Source of the DNA: Nonomuraea sp. SBT364
GTDB lineage: Bacteria > Actinomycetota > Actinomycetes > Streptosporangiales > Streptosporangiaceae
Direction: 5' to 3'
Assembly: GCF_001083785.1 (NCBI RefSeq)
Contig: NZ_LAVL01000080.1
Coordinates: forward strand, 1 to 37,377
Length of the DNA stretch: 37,377 nt
A program made the position numbers and the translations under genes. Of the stretch, positions 15,811-22,235 are shown piece after piece (positions within the stretch are counted from its first letter, which is position 1; each line of letters starts with the position of its first letter). The notes beneath the pieces were generated by a model. The model ran no database searches and was not told the DNA's origin. It was given only the letters and a program-made list of their open reading frames with translations.

Positions 15811-16500
15811 ATGACCGGTCTGCACAGCTTTCCCGAGGGCACCTTCCTCCACTATCTGCCGCACCCCGTGCGCGAGCGGCTGCTCGCTCTCGGGACCGAG
15901 GCCCGGTTCGGGGCCGGACGGGTGCTGATGCGCCAGGGCGAGGCCAGCAAGCCGATCTTCGTGCTGCTGGAGGGTCTCGCCAAGGTGTCCGCCCCCGACG
16001 GCGGCCACGAGTCGCTGCTGGCCGTCCGGGTGGCCGGCGACGTGGTGGGCGACATGGTCCCGCTCACCCACAGCCTGCACGCCGCCACCGTGACCGCCTG
16101 CGGCGCCGTCCGCGCCTCGGTCGTCAGCGGCCCGGCGTTCCTGGATTTCGTACGGGGTTGCGCGCCGGCGGGACTGGCCATGAGCCGCTTCATCGTGGAC
16201 CGGCTGCGCTGGGCGGAGCAGAGCAGGCTCGACCTGGCCGGCTACGACACGCCGGCCTGCCTGGCGCGGCTGCTGCTGTCGCTGGCCGGGCGGCACGGCA
16301 GGCCGGGGCCCGGGGGCCTGGACGTCGGCGTGCCGCTGACCCGGGCGGAGCTCGCGTCGCTGGCCGGGACCGATCCGGAGATCACCGGGAAGGCCCTGCG
16401 CGACCTGCGGCGACGCCGGTTGGTCCGGCGGTGTGCCGGAGGGCTGGAGATCCTGGACGTGGCGGGCCTGGAGGCGCTGGCCGACCTGCGGGCGTTTTAA
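15811..16500 (+). CDS. Crp/Fnr-family transcriptional regulator
   Basis: 229 residues from ATG 15811, chosen for GGAGGGGG directly upstream; ATG 15784 or 15796 would extend it. The N-terminal beta-barrel (FGAGRVLMRQGEASKPIFVL, then GLAKVSAPDG) is a cyclic-nucleotide-binding-like fold, but the cAMP phosphate-binding core (GExxx...R(T/S)A) is not recognisable. The long C-helix and the HTH (about 176-207, PLTRAELASLAG then TDPEITGKALRDL) follow. In the recognition helix the Glu equivalent to CRP E181 is kept (E190), R180 is Pro and R185 is Lys. A GTGA-N6-TCAC site lies directly after the stop codon. It is likely to regulate the MFS gene downstream. Confidence 0.92.
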   Translation: MTGLHSFPEGTFLHYLPHPVRERLLALGTEARFGAGRVLMRQGEASKPIFVLLEGLAKVSAPDGGHESLLAVRVAGDVVGDMVPLTHSLHAATVTACGAVRASVVSGPAFLDFVRGCAPAGLAMSRFIVDRLRWAEQSRLDLAGYDTPACLARLLLSLAGRHGRPGPGGLDVGVPLTRAELASLAGTDPEITGKALRDLRRRRLVRRCAGGLEILDVAGLEALADLRAF

Positions 16501-16502
16501 AC

Positions 16503-16516
16503 GTGACTTAGCTCAC
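16503..16516. promoter_or_regulatory. CRP-type palindrome GTGA-N6-TCAC
   Basis: GTGACTTAGCTCAC is an exact GTGA-N6-TCAC palindrome, the core of CRP-type sites. It begins 3 bases after the Crp-like gene's stop and lies 79 bases upstream of the MFS start, in a short AT-richer gap. The adjacent regulator keeps the Glu that reads the GTGA half-site, so regulator and site fit each other. Confidence 0.65.
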
Positions 16517-16594
16517 TTTTCGGACATACCGGAAATCCGGCTCCGGGAGGAGCGTGTTCACCACCTGTCGCCACCGTCAAGCACAGGAAAAGTT

Positions 16595-17881
16595 TTGTCT
16601 CTCACTTCCTCCACGTTCCGCGCGCTGCGTCATCACAACTACCGGCTGTGGGCGGGCGCGGACCTCGTCTCCATCACCGGCACCTGGATGCAGGTGCTGG
16701 GCGTCAACTGGCTCGTGCTGTCCATGACGGGCTCGGCGACCAGCGTGGGACTCAGCCTGGTGATGCAGGCCCTGCCGACCCTGCTGCTGGGCATGTGGGG
16801 CGGGGCGCTGGCCGACCGGCTGCCGAGCCGCCCGGTGGTGATCGCGGCGCAGCTCGCCCAGGCCGCCCTGGCCGCCGTGCTCGCCGTGCTCGCGCTGACG
16901 GGCGTGGACTCCGTGCTGCCCATCTACGCGGTGGCGCTGGCCGGCGGCGTCGTCTCGGCCCTCGGCGGACCGGCGCTGGGCCGCTTCGGGGCCGAGGTGG
17001 TGCCGCGCGAGGACCTGCCGAACGCGATGGCGCTCGGCTCCGTCATCAACTCCGCCGGGCGCATCCTTGGCATGTCCGTGGCGGGCGTGCTGCTGCCGAT
17101 CACCGGCCAGGGCGGGCTGTTCGTGGCCAACGCCTTCACGTTCTTCGCGGTGATCGCGGCGGTCGCCGCCATGCGCCCGTCGGAGTTCCACGAGCTGGAG
17201 GGCGCCGAGCGCGAGCCCGGCGCGATCGCCGCCGGGCTGAAGTACGTCCTGCGCACGCCGTGGCTGCTGGTGATGCTCGCGCTGTCGCTGGTGCTGGGCA
17301 GCCTGGGCCGCAACTACCAGGTCACCATGGCCGCCATGAGCGCGGGCCCGCTGCAGGGCGGCGCGGGCGGCTACGGCCTGCTGTCCACCGTGTTCGCCGT
17401 CGGCACCGTGGTGGGCGGCATCATCACCGCCTCCCGGCCGCGGCTGACGATGCGGCTGCTGCTCGTCTCCGCGTTCGCCATCAGCGTCCTGCAGGCGCTG
17501 AGCGGGCTGCTGCCGACGCTGCCGGCGTTCGCGGCGGCCATGCTGCCGATCGCGGCCGGGGCCATCCTGGTGGACACCACCGTCTCGGCACGGGCCCAGC
17601 TCGACAGCCCGGACGCGATGCGCGGCCGCGTCATCGCGGCAGTCGGCATGGTCGGCGCGGCCTCGGGCGCGATCGGCGGGCCGGTGCTCGGCCTGCTGAG
17701 CGACACCCTGGGCCCCCGCGTCGCCCTGGAAGCCGGCGGCGTGGCCTGCGTGGTGGCGACCCTGGCGGCCGCGGCGGTGCTGACGAGGCTCGCCCGGCGC
17801 CCCGAGCGGGCCCCGGCCCTCGCCCAGCGCCCGCTGGAGACGCCGGGCGCCCCGCTGCGCCCCGCTCTGGAGAATGCCTGA
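16595..17881 (+). CDS. MFS exporter (DHA3/EntS-like, MFS_3)
   Basis: 428 residues. It starts at TTG 16595, placed by AGGA 6 bases upstream; upstream frame belongs to the regulator gene. The opening (FRALRHHNYRLWAGADLVSI, then GTWMQVLGVNWLVL) is the classic start of MFS_3 exporters, followed by about 12 hydrophobic segments and the GGALADRLPSRPVV loop A motif between helices 2 and 3. The C-terminus is a short cytoplasmic proline-rich tail. Proton-driven export of a drug, siderophore or metabolite is the family role; the cargo is unknown. A CRP-type site upstream suggests control by the adjacent Crp-like protein. Confidence 0.92.
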   Translation: MSLTSSTFRALRHHNYRLWAGADLVSITGTWMQVLGVNWLVLSMTGSATSVGLSLVMQALPTLLLGMWGGALADRLPSRPVVIAAQLAQAALAAVLAVLALTGVDSVLPIYAVALAGGVVSALGGPALGRFGAEVVPREDLPNAMALGSVINSAGRILGMSVAGVLLPITGQGGLFVANAFTFFAVIAAVAAMRPSEFHELEGAEREPGAIAAGLKYVLRTPWLLVMLALSLVLGSLGRNYQVTMAAMSAGPLQGGAGGYGLLSTVFAVGTVVGGIITASRPRLTMRLLLVSAFAISVLQALSGLLPTLPAFAAAMLPIAAGAILVDTTVSARAQLDSPDAMRGRVIAAVGMVGAASGAIGGPVLGLLSDTLGPRVALEAGGVACVVATLAAAAVLTRLARRPERAPALAQRPLETPGAPLRPALENA

Positions 17882-17898
17882 CAGCTGGGGCCGCAGGT

Positions 17899-17923
17899 GA
17901 TTGGAGTGCCGTGGGCGGGGTAG
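17899..17923 (+). promoter_or_regulatory. SigB-like promoter element before hemerythrin gene
   Basis: GATT (17899-17902), a 15-base spacer and GGGTAG (17918-17923) end 11 bases before ATG 17935. This resembles the actinobacterial SigB-type pattern GNNT-N14/16-GGGTA(C/T). The spacing would give a leaderless or near-leaderless mRNA, explaining why the ATG has no ribosome site. Confidence 0.45.
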
Positions 17924-17934
17924 TCCCGGTCGTC

Positions 17935-18468
17935 ATGGCAACCGACGTCATCTCCCTCATCACCCATGACCATCGCGAAGTCGAAGCGCTCTTCGAGCGG
18001 CTCAAGAGCGGCCGCGGCGACCTGGCGGCCACCGTGGCCGAGCTGCACGCCCTGCTCACCGCCCACTCCCGGGCCGAGGAGGACCGGGTCTACCCCCACC
18101 TCGACGCCCACCACGGCGTGGAGGAGCACAAGGAGGCCGAGGTCCTGCTCGACGCCCTGGTGCGCGCCGAACCCGGCACCGCCGAGTTCCGCCAGACCCT
18201 CCAGCAGCTCGCCGACGCCGTCACCCACCACGTACAGGAAGAAGAGAGCGACCTTCTCCCCCAGCTGGCCGAGTCGGCGGACGCCAAGCGGCTGCAGGAG
18301 CTCGGCAAGGAATTCCAGCAGCGCCGCGACGAGGAGCTGCGCGCGCTGACCGTCCCCGGCGAGACCAAGGCCGAGCTGTACGAGCAGGCGCAGCGGGCCG
18401 ACATCCCCGGCCGGTCGCAGATGGACAAGCAGGAATTGCGCGACGCGCTCCGGCAGTCCGGAACTTAG
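17935..18468 (+). CDS. Hemerythrin HHE-domain protein with SAP/Rho-N-like tail
   Basis: 177 residues from ATG 17935; GTG 17911 is an alternative with GGAG upstream. Residues 1-115 are an HHE four-helix domain with iron-ligand candidates His11/His13 (HDH), His44 and Glu48, His65, and His99/Glu103 (HHVQEEE). Such domains bind a diiron centre and sense or handle O2, NO or peroxide. A linker helix follows. Residues 145-175 (KAELYEQAQRADIPGRSQMD, then KQELRDALR) match the helix-extended-helix layout of SAP/Rho-N motifs that touch nucleic acids. It lies in a stress-type gene group with a SigB-like promoter. Confidence 0.9.
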   Translation: MATDVISLITHDHREVEALFERLKSGRGDLAATVAELHALLTAHSRAEEDRVYPHLDAHHGVEEHKEAEVLLDALVRAEPGTAEFRQTLQQLADAVTHHVQEEESDLLPQLAESADAKRLQELGKEFQQRRDEELRALTVPGETKAELYEQAQRADIPGRSQMDKQELRDALRQSGT

Positions 18469-18492
18469 GATTCCGGCCCGTCCACGGGGTAG
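18469..18492 (+). promoter_or_regulatory. SigB-like promoter element before DUF5709-like gene
   Basis: GATT (18469-18472), a 14-base spacer and GGGTAG (18487-18492) end 9 bases before ATG 18502. The same hexamer and tetramer occur before the hemerythrin gene 570 bases upstream. The repeat of both boxes at both genes makes chance less likely. Confidence 0.45.
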
Positions 18493-18501
18493 GGGACGCG
18501 T

Positions 18502-18822
18502 ATGACCGAACAGCCTCCGGACCGACACGGCTACAGCGACGAGCAGGGGATCACGGTCGAGGAATGGACCGACGACCAGGGTCTCAACCACGACATCACC
18601 GAGGACGATCCCCGGCATCGCGACTCGCTCGACGAACGTCTCAGACGCGAGATGCCCGACAGGCTACGGCACGCGCCCCGGCCCGAGCACCGGCTCACTC
18701 AGCCGGACGAGGGCCTGGAAGCCGACGCGGAAGACCGCGAGATCGGCTCCGACTGGGGCGAGGACGGCGGTGACCTGTCGGCCGAGGAACGCGCCGTGCA
18801 CATCGAGCGCGACGACGAGTGA
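18502..18822 (+). CDS. Small acidic DUF5709-like protein
   Basis: 106 residues, strongly acidic and hydrophilic, with no membrane segment. It shows the pattern I recall for DUF5709: an acidic beginning, DSLDERLRREMPD in the middle, then LTQPDEGLEADAEDREIGSD and an end rich in SAEERAVHIE. The function is unknown; it is probably disordered in large part. The start is ATG 18502 with GGGGA 5 bases upstream. It follows the hemerythrin gene by 33 bases but has its own SigB-like element, and ends 10 bases before the convergent HAD gene. Confidence 0.8.
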   Translation: MTEQPPDRHGYSDEQGITVEEWTDDQGLNHDITEDDPRHRDSLDERLRREMPDRLRHAPRPEHRLTQPDEGLEADAEDREIGSDWGEDGGDLSAEERAVHIERDDE

Positions 18823-18832
18823 CGCCCGGCCG

Positions 18833-19489
18833 TCAGGCCATGGCGCGCAGCGCGGGGAGCAGGGCGTGCAGGTCGTCGACGATCACGTCGGCGGCCTGGG
18901 CGGCCTGTGCCCGCTCGGCGTGCAGGTAGCCCCACGGCCCCCGGCGCAGCAGCGCCGTGCGCATCCCCGCCGCCGAGGCGGGCAGCACGTCGTTGTCCAG
19001 CCGGTCCCCCACGTAGAGGATCTCCGCCGGCTCCCGGCCGGCGACCGCCGCGACCTTGGCGAAGAACTCCGGCGCCGGTTTGGCCACTCCCCACCCGTCG
19101 GAGGTGTGCACCGAGTCGACCGGCAGCTCCATCGCCACCAGCGCGCCATGAGCCCGCTCCGGCTGGTTGCCGGCGACGATCACCTGGTAGCCGGCCGCCC
19201 GTAGCGCGGCGAGCGCCTCCCGCACGTCCGGATAGAGGTCCTCGGCGTCGAAATGGTTGCGCAGGCTGCCGGGCTCGTCCCGTTCCCACGCCGCCGTCTC
19301 GGCCGCCACGTCGAAGCCGGGCCGTACGAGCTCGAACGCCTCGCTGTGGGACCGGTCGAGCGCGGCCATCCCGCCGAGCGCGCCCATCAGCACGAACCTG
19401 GGCACCCCGAGCCGGTCGGCCCAGCGTGACCAGATGCGCGTCTCGTCGATGAGCGTCTCACCGACGTCCAGCACCACTGCCTTGATCAT
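18833..19489 (-). CDS. HAD-superfamily hydrolase
   Basis: 218 residues from ATG 19489. Motif I is VVLDVGETL with nucleophile Asp8; position +2 is Gly instead of the Asp general acid used by phosphatases, as in some HAD lineages. Motif II is VIVAGNQPE (Asn rather than Ser/Thr), motif III Lys is in AKPAPEFF, and motif IV is YVGDRLDNDV. An alpha-helical cap lies between motifs I and II. The class is C1-cap, phosphatase or dehalogenase type; the altered Asp+2 makes the chemistry uncertain. It is divergent from katE. Confidence 0.88.
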   Translation of the reverse strand: MIKAVVLDVGETLIDETRIWSRWADRLGVPRFVLMGALGGMAALDRSHSEAFELVRPGFDVAAETAAWERDEPGSLRNHFDAEDLYPDVREALAALRAAGYQVIVAGNQPERAHGALVAMELPVDSVHTSDGWGVAKPAPEFFAKVAAVAGREPAEILYVGDRLDNDVLPASAAGMRTALLRRGPWGYLHAERAQAAQAADVIVDDLHALLPALRAMA

Positions 19490-19560
19490 CAAAACCCATC
19501 CGTTATCTGGAATTTTCCCTCCACTGTACGGATCCGCCGGAGTGGCCTCGGAGGTGGCCG

Positions 19561-19566
19561 GGGTAG
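19561..19566 (+). promoter_or_regulatory. Possible SigB-like -10 (GGGTAG) upstream of katE
   Basis: GGGTAG lies 28 bases before the katE ATG. The best upstream tetramer is GAGT with a 17-base spacer, just outside the usual 14-16, so this is weaker than the two elements at 17.9 and 18.5 kb. It is noted because all three genes are stress-type. Confidence 0.25.
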
Positions 19567-19594
19567 GTGTGGTTCGACAGCCAGGGGGAACCGC

Positions 19595-21598
19595 ATGAAG
19601 CCTGAGACCGACGCCAAGGACGCCCAGCTCCGCAGCCACCGGGTGCCGTTGGACGACCTGCCCATGACCACGGACCAGGGCTGCCCGGTCGACGACACCG
19701 ACAACTCGCTGAAGGCCGGCACCCGGGGTCCCACCTTGATGGAGGACTTCCACTTCCGCGAGAAGATCACCCGCTTCGACCACGAGCGCATCCCGGAACG
19801 GGTGGTGCACGCCCGGGGAGCGGGCGCGTACGGCTATTTCCAGGCCTACGAACCGATGGGGGACCTGACGTGCGCCGAGTTCCTGGCCGACACGCAGGTG
19901 CGGACGCCGGTGTTCGTGCGCTTCTCGACCGTGGCGGGATCGCGCGGGTCGGCAGACACGGTACGTGACGTGCGCGGGTTCGCCACGAAGTTCTACACCA
20001 CGCAGGGCAACTTCGACCTGGTCGGCAACAACTTCCCCGTCTTCTTCATCCAGGACGGCGTCAAGTTCCCCGACTTCGTGCACGCCGTCAAGCCCGAGCC
20101 GCACAACGAGATCCCGCAGGCGCAGTCGGCGCACGACACGTTCTGGGACTTCGTCCAGATGCAGCCCGAGACGATGCACATGGTCATGTGGCTGATGTCG
20201 GACCGGGCCATCCCGCGCTCCTACCGGATGATGCAGGGCTTCGGGGTGCACACGTTCCGGTTCGTCAGCGCCGTGGGGCGGGCGACGTTCGTGAAGTTCC
20301 ACTGGCGGCCCGTGCTCGGCACCCACTCGCTGGTGTGGGACGAGGTGCTGCGCATCCAGGGCAACGACCCCGACTTCAACCGGCGCGACCTGTGGGAGGC
20401 GATCGAGCGGGGCGCCTTCCCCGAGTACGAGCTGTGCGTGCAGCTCGTGCCCGAGTCGGCCGAGCACGACTTCGACTTCGACCTGCTCGACGCCACGAAG
20501 ATCATTCCCGAGGAGCAGGTGCCGCTGCGGCCCATCGGCAAGATGGTGCTCAACCGCAACCCGCAGAACTTCTTCGCCGAGACCGAGCAGGTGGCCTTCC
20601 ACCTCGGCAACGTGGTGCCCGGCATCGACTTCACCAACGACCCGCTGCTGCAGGGCAGGCTCTTCTCCTACCTGGACACCCAGCTGCTGCGGCTGGGCGG
20701 GCCGAACTTCCCCCAGATCCCCGTCAACCGGCCGATCAGCGACGTGCGCAACGACCAGCGCGACGGCTTCCACCAGCACCTCATCCACGAGTCGCGCACC
20801 AGCTACGCCGTCAACTCCATCAGCGGCGGCTGCCCCGCCGCCTCCGACGGCTACAAGCACTACCAGGAGAAGGTGGAAGGCACCAAGATCCGCAAGCGCA
20901 GCCCCAGCTTCGACGACCACTACAGCCAGGCCACACTCTTCTGGAACAGCATGACGGAGTGGGAGAAGCGGCACATCGTCTCGGCGTTCCTGTTCGAGCT
21001 GGGGCACGTGGAGCGCAAGCACATCAAGGAAGGCGTGCTCAAGCTCCTCGCCCCGGTGCACCCCGACCTGGCCGAGCAGGTCGCCCACGGCCTCGGCCTG
21101 CCCGTGCCGCAGGGCGGGCCGGTGCACTCCGCCGCCTCGCCGGCGCTCAGCATGACGAACCAGCCGGGCGGCGTCGCCACCCGTAGGATCGCCGTCCTCA
21201 TGGCCGACGGCACCGACGCGGCCGCCGTCACCGCGCTCAAGCACGCCCTGGAGGGCCAGGGCGCGATCTGCGAGATCATCGCCCCGCACGAGGGCTCGAT
21301 CGCCGGCATCGCGGTGGACCGGCAGCTCAGCGCGGCCAACTCGGTCCTGTACGACGCGGTGGTGGCCGCCGACGGCCAGGCCCTGGCGGCGATGGGCCGC
21401 GCCCAGTTCTGGATCATGGAGGCGTACAAGCACGGCAAGCCCATCGGCGCGGTCGGCTCCGGCGCCCAGCTCCTGGAGTCCGCCCACCTCCCGGGCACCC
21501 AGGGCGTCGTCGTCGGCGACGACATCGCCCGGCCCTTCGCCGAGGCCGTCGCGGCCCACCGCTTCCACGACCGGGACGTGTCGAGCCTGCCGGCGTGA
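19595..21598 (+). CDS. katE: Large-subunit (clade 2) catalase, HPII type
   Basis: 667 residues, matching large catalases that dismutate H2O2. ATG 19595 has AGGGGGA 5 bases upstream. Catalytic residues are visible: His72 in RVVHARGAGAYG, Asn145 in LVGNNFPVFF, and the proximal heme ligand Tyr359 in RLFSYLDTQ. The heme-channel and wrapping regions are complete. From about residue 527 a C-terminal DJ-1/PfpI-like flavodoxin fold begins (RRIAVLMADGTDAAAVTALK), diagnostic of the large-subunit clade. It is cytoplasmic. It stands in a block with hemerythrin and DUF5709-like genes that suggests oxidative-stress control. Confidence 0.95.
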   Translation: MKPETDAKDAQLRSHRVPLDDLPMTTDQGCPVDDTDNSLKAGTRGPTLMEDFHFREKITRFDHERIPERVVHARGAGAYGYFQAYEPMGDLTCAEFLADTQVRTPVFVRFSTVAGSRGSADTVRDVRGFATKFYTTQGNFDLVGNNFPVFFIQDGVKFPDFVHAVKPEPHNEIPQAQSAHDTFWDFVQMQPETMHMVMWLMSDRAIPRSYRMMQGFGVHTFRFVSAVGRATFVKFHWRPVLGTHSLVWDEVLRIQGNDPDFNRRDLWEAIERGAFPEYELCVQLVPESAEHDFDFDLLDATKIIPEEQVPLRPIGKMVLNRNPQNFFAETEQVAFHLGNVVPGIDFTNDPLLQGRLFSYLDTQLLRLGGPNFPQIPVNRPISDVRNDQRDGFHQHLIHESRTSYAVNSISGGCPAASDGYKHYQEKVEGTKIRKRSPSFDDHYSQATLFWNSMTEWEKRHIVSAFLFELGHVERKHIKEGVLKLLAPVHPDLAEQVAHGLGLPVPQGGPVHSAASPALSMTNQPGGVATRRIAVLMADGTDAAAVTALKHALEGQGAICEIIAPHEGSIAGIAVDRQLSAANSVLYDAVVAADGQALAAMGRAQFWIMEAYKHGKPIGAVGSGAQLLESAHLPGTQGVVVGDDIARPFAEAVAAHRFHDRDVSSLPA

Positions 21599-21613
21599 GA
21601 TACTTAGCGTGCT

Positions 21614-21623
21614 TGTTCGAACA
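21614..21623. promoter_or_regulatory. TGTTCGAACA palindrome upstream of Uma2 gene
   Basis: A perfect 10-base palindrome lies 15 bases before ATG 21639 and overlaps the likely promoter and leader. The half-sites are GTTC-GAAC, in the opposite order to the actinobacterial LexA box (GAAC-N4-GTTC), so it is not called an SOS box. Confidence 0.3.
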
Positions 21624-21638
21624 CGAAGGGACATGTTC

Positions 21639-22235
21639 ATGGCGACCATGACGATCAGCAAGCCGGAGCCCGCCGTGAGCGACACCGCACCTCATGTCGT
21701 CAGAGAGATCTTCGACGCCCTACCCCCCATGCCCGGCCTCCGGGCAGAGGTCATCGAAGGGAAGATAATCTTGAGCCCACTCGGCACCCCCGAGCACAGC
21801 TGGATGGCGAGCGACCTGCACGACGCGTTGCTCCCCCTCAGAAGAGAGCGCGGCTGGAAAGGCGCCGCCGGTGGCGTCAACGTCTGCATCGAGGGCCCGC
21901 GCGACTCCTGCCAGCCCGATTACGTGCTCTCGCCGCCCGACTGTCCCCGCTGGGGCCACCTCGAACTGCTGTCCTCCGGAATCCTGCTGGCGGCCGAGGT
22001 CGTCTCCCCGGGCAGCGCCCACACCGACCGCGACGAGAAGCCCCGGATCTACGCCAAGGGCACGGTGCCCCTCTACCTGCTCATCGCCCCGATCGGCGAC
22101 GAGCCCTCCGTGACGGTGTTCAGCAAGCCCGCCAAGGGCGCCTACACCGCGATGACCCGGGTCACCATCGGCTCCCCGATCACGCTGCCGGAGCCGGTCG
22201 GGTTCGAGCTGGACACGTCGATCTTCAAGGGCTGA
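21639..22235 (+). CDS. Uma2-family (DUF820) PD-(D/E)XK nuclease-like protein
   Basis: 198 residues from ATG 21639, which has AAGGG 8 bases upstream; ATG 21633 is too close to it. The Uma2 core is intact: RAEVIEGKIILSP, the QPDYVLSPPD segment with the acidic metal ligand, ILLAAEVVSPGS with the Glu, and the RDEKPRIYAKGTVPLYLLI region with Lys and Tyr. These are the PD-(D/E)XK positions. The proteins occur in large families in actinomycetes and cyanobacteria; the role and target are unclear, possibly linked to mobile DNA. It overlaps the end of hrpA tail to tail by 11 bases. Confidence 0.9.
   Translation: MATMTISKPEPAVSDTAPHVVREIFDALPPMPGLRAEVIEGKIILSPLGTPEHSWMASDLHDALLPLRRERGWKGAAGGVNVCIEGPRDSCQPDYVLSPPDCPRWGHLELLSSGILLAAEVVSPGSAHTDRDEKPRIYAKGTVPLYLLIAPIGDEPSVTVFSKPAKGAYTAMTRVTIGSPITLPEPVGFELDTSIFKG

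Noticed and set aside
21614..21623. LexA/SOS box upstream of the Uma2 gene
   Set aside because: The palindrome reads GTTC-GAAC with no spacer, whereas the actinobacterial SOS box is GAAC-N4-GTTC.
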